Origin: an uncultured Oscillospiraceae bacterium
Lineage (GTDB): Bacteria > Bacillota > Clostridia > Oscillospirales > Acutalibacteraceae
Length of the DNA stretch: 20,788 nucleotides
Reading direction: 5' to 3'
Assembly (NCBI GenBank): GCA_900543555.1
Contig: UQRL01000042.1
Location: 1-20,788, forward strand
Part shown: positions 14,951 through 20,788 of the stretch, piece by piece
Layout of the letters: the number at the start of each line of letters is the position of its first letter
Numbering within the stretch: the stretch's first letter is position 1
Made by a program: the position numbers and the translations under genes
The notes under the pieces: model-generated
Seen by the model: the letters and a program-made list of their open reading frames with translations, nothing else
Told to the model about the DNA's origin: nothing
Database searches by the model: none

Positions 14951-15796
14951 TTACGATGATTGGGAAGTATTATTCAACGCGGAAGGGCTGCTCACATCGG
15001 GGGCGGCCGACTCCACCGGTAGAGAAGACGCTGTCTCCATCATGTCCATCATGGGCTGGAAGTAGCCCTCCGGCCCGTGGTAGGTGTTGTCTGATATCCG
15101 CACATCATCGGCGGTGAAGTAGGCCTTGAAAAAAGCGCCGCTGTGGCCATCCATGGAAAAACTCCACCAATCTGTGGGAACGTAGGTTTCTTCCTCGATG
15201 GATTGGCAGGGAAAGTTATTAAGCAGCTCTACCACCTGCCGGATATCCTCTTGGCTGGTGATTTCTTTCACCGCTGTCAAGTCTGCTATATAGAGATGGG
15301 TGATGTCCTCCGCCCTTATGCGGCAGGAGTATTCCTCTGGCTCAAGGCTTTCTCCAGAAATGACAGGGGTGATACCGTCCGCCATGTCAACCAGGGGCTG
15401 GAGATACCCGGATGGGCCGGAGTAAATGGTGGAACTGCCGTCATCGTTCCAAATGCGCAGGGTGCCTGGGGAGAAGGTGAAATCGTAAGCCCAGGTGTCC
15501 GTGGACAGGCCGGCATGGTACTCCCACCCGGTAGCGGGAGCAACGTCTCGGGAGGTCCGGTAGGTAAACCCGTTGAGCAGGGCCACAATCTCTTCTATCT
15601 GAGCGGGGTCGGTCACATCCCGTATGTCTCCATTGTGCTGAAGGGTCACTTCTGTGACCTGGCCGGGCTGGAAGTGATAGAGCGTTTTCGGCGCAGGTCT
15701 CAAAACGAAAAACGCGATCACCACCACGGCGGCCAGCGCCAGGCATCCCGCAGCCAGCAGAAGGGGCTTTTTCTTTGTGGGTCTCATCTTTTCCAT
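14951..15796 (-). CDS. Membrane-anchored protein of unknown function, paralogue A (two GPxGYFQP domains)
   Basis: A 281-residue protein with basic residues 5-10, a membrane helix at about 11-32 and two tandem copies of the shared domain. Copy 1 (about 40-142) has IEEIVALLNGFTYR at 67-80 and IYSGPSGYLQPLVDM at 124-138; copy 2 (about 158-254) has IRQVVELLNNFPCQS at 185-199 and YHGPEGYFQPMMDMM at 239-253. A Ser/Asn-rich tail follows. An AAGC at 15-18 recalls a lipobox but lacks the usual Leu at -3 and the hydrophobic stretch continues past it, so a plain anchor is more likely. ATG 15796 has AAAGGAG nine bases upstream; TTG 15799 is less likely. First gene of the unit, behind a near-consensus promoter. 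Function unknown. Confidence 0.8.
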   Translation of the reverse strand: MEKMRPTKKKPLLLAAGCLALAAVVVIAFFVLRPAPKTLYHFQPGQVTEVTLQHNGDIRDVTDPAQIEEIVALLNGFTYRTSRDVAPATGWEYHAGLSTDTWAYDFTFSPGTLRIWNDDGSSTIYSGPSGYLQPLVDMADGITPVISGESLEPEEYSCRIRAEDITHLYIADLTAVKEITSQEDIRQVVELLNNFPCQSIEEETYVPTDWWSFSMDGHSGAFFKAYFTADDVRISDNTYHGPEGYFQPMMDMMETASSLPVESAAPDVSSPSALNNTSQSS

Positions 15797-15840
15797 CAAT
15801 CGCAGCTCCTTTCCCGGTGATAGAAGGTTCCTCTGCCCTC

Positions 15841-15868
15841 ATTATAGCAGCCGGGCCACCCCTGTCAA
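15841..15868 (-). promoter_or_regulatory. Strong sigma-A promoter of the paralogue unit
   Basis: On the minus strand perfect TTGACA (15868-15863) and perfect TATAAT (15846-15841) are 16 bases apart. Transcription would start near 15834, giving a leader of about 38 bases to the ATG at 15796. It is one of the best promoter matches in the window and suggests that the paralogue unit is well expressed. Confidence 0.88.
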
Positions 15869-15916
15869 GGAGAGTTGCGAAACTGTAATCCTTATTGCAA
15901 AATGGTATCGAGTATC

Positions 15917-16687
15917 TCAGGCAATGGTCATCCGCTCCACGCCGGTGCACAGGCCGGTGCGCTCGTCGGCGGAGAAGAGCACGCAGTCCATTTTGCAGGG
16001 GCCCTTGGCCAGGTCGAACCGGGCGGGCATTTTGGTGCGCAGCTTGCCGATGATGATTTCCGGCTTTACCCCCAGCACGGAGTCCACCACGCCGGTCATG
16101 CCCGCGTCGGTGATGTAGCCCGTGTGGTGGGGCAGCAGGCACTCGTCGGCGGTGGGCACATGGGTGTGGGTGCCGAACAGGGCCGTCACCCGGCCGTCGG
16201 CATAAAAGCCCAGGGCCCGCTTTTCCCCGGTGGCCTCCGCGTGGAAGTCCACGATGCACAGCTTGGGCAGGTCCGGGGTCTTCAGCAGGGCGTCCAGAGT
16301 CTCGAAGGGGCAGCGCAGGCTCTCCAAATAGACCGTGCCCATCAGGTTGATGACCGCCACCCGCACCCGGCCCATATCCACCACGCACAGGCCGCGGCCC
16401 GGCGCGGCGGCCGGATAGTTGGCCGGGCGCAGCAGCGTCTCGCAGGTGTCGTACAGCTCATAGCTCTCCCTGCGGCGGAAACTGTGGTTGCCGGTGGTGA
16501 TCACGTCCACGCCGCTGTCCAGCAGGTATTCCGCCGAGGCAGGGGTGACGCCGTTGCCGTCCGCCGAGTTTTCCCCATTGGCAATGACCAGGTCGATTCC
16601 CTTGGCCCTTTTTAAGGCGGGCAGATGGGCCCGCAAAAACTGGCAGCCCACGCTGCCCACCACGTCGCCGATGCACAAAATGTTCAA
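15917..16687 (-). CDS. ymdB: YmdB-type metallophosphoesterase (cyclic nucleotide phosphodiesterase family)
   Basis: A 256-residue dinuclear-metal phosphoesterase of the family typified by Bacillus YmdB, a phosphodiesterase acting on 2',3'-cyclic nucleotides and affecting biofilm and motility programmes. Motifs: CIGDVVG (Asp8), ANGEN (37-40 Asn-Gly-Glu-Asn), TTGNHSF (Asn67, His68), DFHAEATGEK (His149) and FGTHTHVPTADE (His174, His176). Family length is about 264. Start is TTG 16687, with AGGAG eight bases upstream; an ATG is not available. That TTG overlaps the TGA stop of the ANT(6)-like gene (TTGA), implying translational coupling. In many Firmicutes ymdB lies directly after rny; here one gene intervenes. 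Confidence 0.93.
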   Translation of the reverse strand: MNILCIGDVVGSVGCQFLRAHLPALKRAKGIDLVIANGENSADGNGVTPASAEYLLDSGVDVITTGNHSFRRRESYELYDTCETLLRPANYPAAAPGRGLCVVDMGRVRVAVINLMGTVYLESLRCPFETLDALLKTPDLPKLCIVDFHAEATGEKRALGFYADGRVTALFGTHTHVPTADECLLPHHTGYITDAGMTGVVDSVLGVKPEIIIGKLRTKMPARFDLAKGPCKMDCVLFSADERTGLCTGVERMTIA

Positions 16688-17616
16688 GGCTCTTGCTCCT
16701 TTCTCCTCTCGTGTGCTTGGATCTGCCGGGAAAGCTCCTCCCCCCAGTCCTCTGCCAGGGGCAGGGCGGCGATGTCCCTCTGGGTCTCCGCCATAAACCG
16801 GGGCACCGTCTCGTCCCAGCGGTCCTGCCAGGAGTACCCCAGAGCTTCCGCCGCCTTCCGGCTGGCCTGGGTGAACAGCTGGCAGGCGGTGGAAAGCGCC
16901 TGGAACAGGGCCTCCCGCTGGCAGGGGACATAGGTGGAACAGTAGCGCTCCCAAACCTCGGGAGGAAGATACCTTTTCAGGCCCTCGCCCGCTTTGCCGG
17001 GATATACAGGAAATCCCTGCTGGGCGCCGGCCTGCCAGCACAGCATCAGCCGCAGGGCCTCTCGGGTACAGGTTTCCAGATGGTGCTGGGCGTACAGCAG
17101 CTGGCCCCGCCACAGCCCCTTGGAGACGTAGGGCGCCGTCCACCAGAACTCGTTGCGGCACTCCTGAAACACCCGGGCGCTGGGCTTTTCCACCCCGTAG
17201 GACAGGTCCGCCGGGGGAGGCAGGGATGGCAGGAAGCCGTCCTTGTCCAAAAGGACCATGCTCAGCCGGTCGTCAAAGCAGTAGTCCCGGTAGTCCTCGC
17301 GCCTGGCCACAGTCAAATCTATGCGGTTGCCATCGGCAAACTGCATCAGGTAGACAGCGGCGTGGGGCAGGTGTTCGTCATACAGCTCCGATTCATCGGT
17401 GCGCTGCATCACCAGCATTTCGCCAAAGGCGGGGGAGATATCCCCGCTTTTATAGGGCCCCACGTCGGTCACCAGGTAGACGATGTCATAGTCCCGGAAC
17501 GAATCCAGCAGCCGGTTGGGGTCTGCCCGGGAACCGTTTAAGATCACCCCTCGCACCCGGGGGTCCTGCTCCGCGTAGCCCAGGATGAGCTCATACATTT
17601 CCCGTTCGCTGCGCAT
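16684..17616 (-). CDS. ANT(6)/AadE-like aminoglycoside 6-adenylyltransferase homologue
   Basis: A 310-residue nucleotidyltransferase of the streptomycin 6-adenylyltransferase family. MRSEREMYELIL opens it, followed by the nucleotidyltransferase signature NGSRADPN (27-34) and the acidic pair in FRDYDIVYLV (Asp42, Asp44), then NRIDLTVA and a helical C-terminal domain with RNEFWWTAPYVSKGL. All these match AadE proteins, so ATP-dependent adenylyl transfer is likely; whether the substrate is streptomycin is unknown, since chromosomal homologues need not give resistance. Start choice: ATG 17616 is ten bases from GGAGG and matches family starts; ATG 17622, two codons earlier, is only four bases from it. 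No mobile element is adjacent and its base use looks like that of its neighbours. Confidence 0.88.
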   Translation of the reverse strand: MRSEREMYELILGYAEQDPRVRGVILNGSRADPNRLLDSFRDYDIVYLVTDVGPYKSGDISPAFGEMLVMQRTDESELYDEHLPHAAVYLMQFADGNRIDLTVARREDYRDYCFDDRLSMVLLDKDGFLPSLPPPADLSYGVEKPSARVFQECRNEFWWTAPYVSKGLWRGQLLYAQHHLETCTREALRLMLCWQAGAQQGFPVYPGKAGEGLKRYLPPEVWERYCSTYVPCQREALFQALSTACQLFTQASRKAAEALGYSWQDRWDETVPRFMAETQRDIAALPLAEDWGEELSRQIQAHERRKEQEP

Positions 17617-17641
17617 TGCCATTTCCCCTCCCAATCCTGTA

Positions 17642-17682
17642 GAAAACCGTACAGGGACGCACACTGTACGTCCCTGTACGGT
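17642..17682 (-). terminator. Terminator/attenuator after rny, just before the ANT(6)-like gene
   Basis: On the minus strand ACCGTACAGGGACG (17682-17669) pairs with all 14 bases of CGTCCCTGTACGGT (17659-17646) around a nine-base loop, followed by TTTCT. It starts about 11 bases after the rny stop and ends about 29 bases before ATG 17616. There is no space for a promoter afterwards, so the downstream genes need read-through or a promoter inside rny. Confidence 0.88.
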
Positions 17683-17693
17683 AATAACGCGGT

Positions 17694-19256
17694 TTACTTG
17701 GCGTAATCCACGGCCCGGCTCTCCCGGATCATGTTCACCTTGATCTGGCCGGGATAATCCAAATCTGCCTCGATCTTTTTGCAGATCTCCCGGGCCAGCA
17801 GTGTCATCTGCTCGTCGCTGACCCTTTCGGGGCGCACCATAATGCGGATCTCGCGGCCGGCCTGGATGGCGTAGCAGCTTTCCACCCCGTCGAAGGAGGA
17901 GGCCACCTCTTCCAACTTTTCCAGGCGCTTGATGTAGTTTTCCAGGTTCTCGCGGCGGGCGCCGGGGCGGGCCGCGGAGATGGCGTCAGCAGCCTGCACC
18001 AAACAGGCGATGACAGTCTTGGCTTCCACATCTCCGTGGTGGGCGGCAATGGCGTGGATGACCGCCTCGCTCTCCCGGTATTTCCGGGCCACTTCCACGC
18101 CGATCTGCACATGAGAGCCCTCCATCTCGTGATCCAGGGCCTTGCCGATGTCGTGCAGCAGGCCGGCCCGTTTGGCCACGGTGGGGTCCAACCCCAGTTC
18201 AGAGGCCATCATCCCCGCCAAATAAGCCACCTCTAAAGAGTGGTTCAGCACATTCTGGCCGTAGCTGGTGCGGTAGCGCAGGCGGCCCAAGAGCTTCACC
18301 AGCTCGTGGTGGACGCCGTTGACGCCCACTTCCAGCACGGCGCGCTCGCCCTCCTGCTTGATGGTGGACTCCACCTCCCGGCGGGCCTTTTCCACGGTTT
18401 CCTCAATGCGGGTGGGATGAATGCGCCCATCCGTAATCAGCTTTTCCAAGGCAATGCGGGCCACCTCCCGGCGGACGGGCTCGAAGCTGGAGAGGGTGAT
18501 GGCCTCGGGCGTGTCGTCAATGATCAGGTCCACACCCGTCAGGGTTTCAATGGCACGGATGTTGCGGCCCTCCCGCCCGATGATCCGGCCCTTCATCTCG
18601 TCGTTGGGCAGGGGCACCACGCTGATGGCGGCTTCCGAAACATGGTCCGCCGCGCAGCGCTGGATGGCCAGGGCGATAATCTCCCGGGCGCTCTTGTCGG
18701 CGTCCTCTTTGGTCTGCTGCTCAAACTCCCGGATCTTTACAGCCTTTTCGTGGGTCAGCTCAGACTCCAGGTTGTTGAGCAGGTACTCTTTGGCCTGTTC
18801 CACCGTGAAAGAGGAGATCCGCTCCAGCATGTCAAACTGGCTTTTTTTCACGGCCTCCGCCTCTTGCAGGCGCTGCTCGGCCTTTTTGTTTTTCTGGTCG
18901 ATCTGGCTCTCCTTGCGCTCCATGCTTTCCAGCTTCTTTTCCAGGCTTTCCTCCTTTTGGAGCACGCGCCTTTCCTGATGCTGGATCTCCTTGCGCCGGT
19001 TGTTGAGCTCTTTTTCCGATTCGTCTCTCAGGCGGTGCAGTTCGTCCTTGCCCTCCAGCACGATTTCCTTCTTCTTGGCCTCTGCGGATTTAACAGCATC
19101 CGCTACAATACGCTTGGCCTCCTGCTCGGCAGAACCGATCTCGCTTTCGGCCTTGTTTTTGCGGTAGGTCATTCCCAAGAAGAAAGCCGCTGTCCCTGCT
19201 GCCGCAGCGGCCAGGATAGCGATGACGATGCACAGCCACACTGCGATCTGGCCCAA
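17694..19256 (-). CDS. rny: Ribonuclease Y
   Basis: A 520-residue membrane-tethered endoribonuclease that starts mRNA decay in Firmicutes. Order: N-terminal membrane helix (about 5-28), a long charged coiled coil (about 35-200), a KH RNA-binding domain with [15 protein letters not shown] (223-237), and an HD catalytic domain with [12 protein letters not shown] (His368, Asp369), ending [20 protein letters not shown]. Length is the family norm. The start is TTG 19256, seven bases after AGGAGG; homologues begin at this point and no ATG fits. It lies in the usual neighbourhood of ymdB, with an ANT(6)-like gene between them. Confidence 0.97.
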   Translation of the reverse strand: MGQIAVWLCIVIAILAAAAAGTAAFFLGMTYRKNKAESEIGSAEQEAKRIVADAVKSAEAKKKEIVLEGKDELHRLRDESEKELNNRRKEIQHQERRVLQKEESLEKKLESMERKESQIDQKNKKAEQRLQEAEAVKKSQFDMLERISSFTVEQAKEYLLNNLESELTHEKAVKIREFEQQTKEDADKSAREIIALAIQRCAADHVSEAAISVVPLPNDEMKGRIIGREGRNIRAIETLTGVDLIIDDTPEAITLSSFEPVRREVARIALEKLITDGRIHPTRIEETVEKARREVESTIKQEGERAVLEVGVNGVHHELVKLLGRLRYRTSYGQNVLNHSLEVAYLAGMMASELGLDPTVAKRAGLLHDIGKALDHEMEGSHVQIGVEVARKYRESEAVIHAIAAHHGDVEAKTVIACLVQAADAISAARPGARRENLENYIKRLEKLEEVASSFDGVESCYAIQAGREIRIMVRPERVSDEQMTLLAREICKKIEADLDYPGQIKVNMIRESRAVDYAK

Positions 19257-19312
19257 TCGGGCACCTCCTTTTCCTAACAGAATTATTTTGTAAAATTTCG
19301 GGTAGGGTAAAA

Positions 19313-19329
19313 CCGGGGGCCTCCCCCGG
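19313..19329 (-). promoter_or_regulatory. Attenuator-like hairpin in the rny leader
   Basis: On the minus strand CCGGGGG (19329-19323) pairs with CCCCCGG (19319-19313) around a three-base loop, followed by TTTTA. It lies between both candidate rny promoters and the rny start, so it resembles a weak terminator placed in the leader. The U-run is short. Confidence 0.5.
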
Positions 19330-19358
19330 CAAAATGCAGGCGGCTGGCTTTGCAGGCT

Positions 19359-19387
19359 ATTTTAACATGTTCCATTTTGGCTGTTCA
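19359..19387 (-). promoter_or_regulatory. Second candidate promoter of rny
   Basis: On the minus strand TGAACA (19387-19382) and TAAAAT (19364-19359) are 17 bases apart. The -10 box matches 5 of 6 and the -35 box 4 of 6. It would give a leader of about 95 bases. It is weaker than the distal promoter at 19520-19549. Confidence 0.45.
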
Positions 19388-19495
19388 GACTTTATTGGCG
19401 CTTGCGGGCCCGGCAGGGCCGGCAGGCATGTTTTATGGAAAAACCCTCAATAAAGAGAATGGGTAAAATGAAAAACAGGAAAATATGCTATATAA

Positions 19496-19514
19496 AAAGT
19501 GCCGCATGCACTTT
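19496..19514. promoter_or_regulatory. Hairpin at the predicted 5' end of the rny transcript
   Basis: AAAGTGC (19496-19502) and GCACTTT (19508-19514) form a perfect seven-base stem with loop CGCAT. On the minus strand TTTATAT follows, on the plus strand ATTTTATT, so it resembles a small bidirectional terminator. The distal rny promoter should start transcription near 19513, so the hairpin would lie at the very 5' end of that message. Confidence 0.5.
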
Positions 19515-19519
19515 ATTTT

Positions 19520-19549
19520 ATTCTAGTCCCACCGGGGGGCAGTTGTCAA
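19520..19549 (-). promoter_or_regulatory. Distal sigma-A promoter of rny
   Basis: On the minus strand perfect TTGACA (19549-19544) and TAGAAT (19525-19520, 5 of 6) are 18 bases apart, pointing to rny about 260 bases away. It is divergent from the thrS promoter, with 58 bases between the two -35 boxes. Confidence 0.72.
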
Positions 19550-19607
19550 GAAATTTGTAATCTTTTCTTAACGCCTTGGTCACAATTTGTTTTTTCCTTG
19601 CGGTGGC

Positions 19608-19636
19608 TTGACTTTCCCCCGCGCTCCTTTTATAAT
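19608..19636 (+). promoter_or_regulatory. Sigma-A promoter of the thrS T-box leader
   Basis: TTGACT (19608-19613) and perfect TATAAT (19631-19636) are 17 bases apart. Transcription should start near 19643, giving a leader of about 330 bases that contains the whole T-box. Confidence 0.88.
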
Positions 19637-19642
19637 AACAGG

Positions 19643-19946
19643 GTAAAATAAAATGCTGTGAAAAGGAAGCCTTTCCCGGCGTTTGCCGGGAACAGAGAGG
19701 GGGCGCCCCGGCTGAAAGCGCCCTGCCGGCGGAGCAATCCCGCCTGGGAAAGGCCACCACCTTTGAGCTGCTCCCGAACGCGAGTTTCGCCTAAGGGACG
19801 CCGGGCGGCCCCGTTACAGGCCCAATGAGGAAGCGCGGGAAAGGGCTTTTCCCACGCTTTGAATCCGGGTGGAACCGCGGGTTCCCGGCAAATTTATCGC
19901 AACGCCGGACGCCTGCCCCAGAATGATGCTGGGGCAGGCGTTTTTT
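19643..19946 (+). promoter_or_regulatory. Threonine T-box riboswitch controlling thrS
   Basis: The leader senses uncharged tRNA-Thr. The conserved T-box sequence GGGTGGAACCGCGG is at 19867-19880; its TGGA would pair with a UCCA acceptor end. In stem I, GCCTTTCCC (19669-19677) pairs with all nine bases of GGGAAAGGC (19746-19754), and directly after it comes ACC ACC (19756-19761), placing a Thr codon where the specifier belongs. AGAGAG at 19694-19699 and the GGCTGAAAG at 19719-19727 fit the conserved stem I bulge and distal loop. The competing terminator is at 19910-19946. Which of the two ACC triplets is read depends on folding. Confidence 0.93.
19910..19946 (+). terminator. T-box-controlled terminator upstream of thrS
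   Basis: CGCCTGCCCCAG (19910-19921) pairs with all 12 bases of CTGGGGCAGGCG (19929-19940) around a seven-base loop, followed by six T's (19941-19946). It is the regulated stop of the T-box leader, 26 bases before thrS. Confidence 0.95.
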
Positions 19947-19972
19947 GCTTCCCCAGCGGAAAGGAGTTCGCT

Positions 19973-20788
19973 ATGGTAAAGATCGACTTAAAAGGACAGA
20001 TTAAGGAGTTTGAGCAGGGCGTGACCGCCGCGGACGTGGCCAAGTCCATTGGCATGGGCCTGTACAAGTCCGCCTGCGCGGCCAAGATCGACGGGCAGGC
20101 CTGCGACCTGCGCACCCCTATTGAGCGGGATTGTTCCCTGGAAATCCTCACTTTTGACAGCGAGGAGGGCAAGCACGCCTATTGGCACACCACTTCCCAC
20201 ATCATGGCCCAGGCCGTGATGCGCCTGTACCCCGGCACCAAGTTCTCCATTGGCCCGGCCATTGAGAATGGCTTCTATTACGACTTCGACCTGGAGCAGC
20301 CCCTCTCCACCGAGGACCTGCCTGCCATCGAAGAGGAAATGAAAAAGATTATCAAAGAGAACCTGCCCCTGGAGCGCTTTGAGCTGCCCCCGGAGGAGGC
20401 GGAAAAGCTTATGGCGGACCAGCCCTACAAGGAGGAGCTCATTGCGGAGCATGCCGGCAAGGGCGAGAACATCAGCTTTTACAAACAGGGGGATTTCACC
20501 GACCTGTGCGCCGGCCCCCATCTGATGAGCACCGGCATGGTGAAAGCGGTGAAGCTGACGGCCATCACCGGCGCCTATTGGCGGGGCGACGCCAAGAACA
20601 AGATGCTCACCCGGGTGTACGGCATCGCTTTCCCCAAGCAGTCTATGCTGGAGGAGCACCTGCAAATGCTGGAGGAGGCCAAGAAGCGGGACCACCGCCG
20701 CCTGGGCAAGGAGCTGGGCCTGTTCATGCTGCGGGACGAGGGCCCCGGCTTCCCCTTCTTCCTGCCCAAGGGCATGGTGCTGAAGAAC
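19973..20788 (+). CDS. thrS: Threonyl-tRNA synthetase (partial, first 272 codons)
   Basis: The N-terminal 272 residues of about 640; the frame is open to the window end. Residues about 1-61 are the TGS domain (MVKIDLKGQIKEF, later IERDCSLEILTF). The editing domain that removes mischarged Ser follows, with its zinc-site residues all present: His72 and His76 in WHTTSHIM, Cys179 and His183 in DLCAGPH. The catalytic domain begins with KRDHRRLGKELGLF and ends in GPGFPFFLPKGMVL. Its zinc ligands lie beyond the window. The ATG follows AAAGGAG by seven bases. Expression is set by the T-box leader. Confidence 0.97.
   Translation, partial: MVKIDLKGQIKEFEQGVTAADVAKSIGMGLYKSACAAKIDGQACDLRTPIERDCSLEILTFDSEEGKHAYWHTTSHIMAQAVMRLYPGTKFSIGPAIENGFYYDFDLEQPLSTEDLPAIEEEMKKIIKENLPLERFELPPEEAEKLMADQPYKEELIAEHAGKGENISFYKQGDFTDLCAGPHLMSTGMVKAVKLTAITGAYWRGDAKNKMLTRVYGIAFPKQSMLEEHLQMLEEAKKRDHRRLGKELGLFMLRDEGPGFPFFLPKGMVLKN

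Noticed and set aside
16688..17161. Long N-terminal extension of ymdB
   Set aside because: It overlaps the ANT(6)-like gene in another frame; the TTG at 16687 has a ribosome site and fits the family length.
18240..19277. Open frame of 345 codons opposite rny
   Set aside because: The Leu/His/Phe-rich translation is the reverse image of the rny coiled coil, not a protein.
1..20788. CRISPR arrays, toxin-antitoxin pairs, phage or transposon genes, tRNA genes
   Set aside because: I looked for regularly spaced repeats, small gene pairs, integrase or transposase motifs and tRNA-like ends and saw none that I could support.

Overview
The window is a GC-rich (by eye near 60%), densely packed chromosomal segment of a Gram-positive anaerobe. 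Firmicutes/Clostridia is indicated by the T-box leader on thrS, the rny-ymdB and fakA-recG neighbourhoods, the MurJ/SpoVB-type flippase and strong AGGAGG ribosome sites; I infer something in the Oscillospirales, but no marker gene proves this. I saw no tRNA, rRNA, insertion sequence, phage gene, CRISPR array or defence island.

Left part (1-7.6 kb): a MerR-type regulator runs off the left edge and is divergent from a MurJ-like flippase with a long basic tail. A bidirectional terminator at 2641-2670 separates the flippase from a convergent unit sbcD-sbcC-MBL hydrolase. Middle (7.4-13.7 kb): a dyad-symmetric element separates sbcD from a divergent DacF-type D,D-carboxypeptidase. After a second shared terminator come, on the minus strand, fakA (fatty acid kinase), a small P-loop kinase and recG.

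13.8-15.9 kb holds the least explained content: one promoter-to-terminator unit encoding three membrane-anchored proteins of a family I cannot name. They are built from four copies of one roughly 100-residue domain ending in a GPxGYFQP-like motif, and the remains of what looks like a further copy lie between two of them. 15.9-19.6 kb carries rny, an ANT(6)-like nucleotidyltransferase and ymdB, so an aminoglycoside-adenylyltransferase homologue sits inside the RNA-decay rny/ymdB neighbourhood. The right end is a threonine T-box leader (promoter, ACC specifier, T-box sequence, terminator) and the first 272 codons of thrS.

Apart from the paralogue unit and the ANT(6)-like gene, the genes are housekeeping: DNA end processing (SbcCD, RecG), wall synthesis and trimming (MurJ-like, DacF), phospholipid precursor supply (FakA), RNA turnover (RNase Y, YmdB) and translation (ThrRS). 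A recurring regulatory layout is a strong hairpin plus U-run placed about 30 nt upstream of the next start codon (before the kinase and before the ANT(6)-like gene), leaving no room for a new promoter. The only gene-free stretch over 300 bases is 19257-19972; it holds the two divergent promoters, the rny leader and the thrS T-box.
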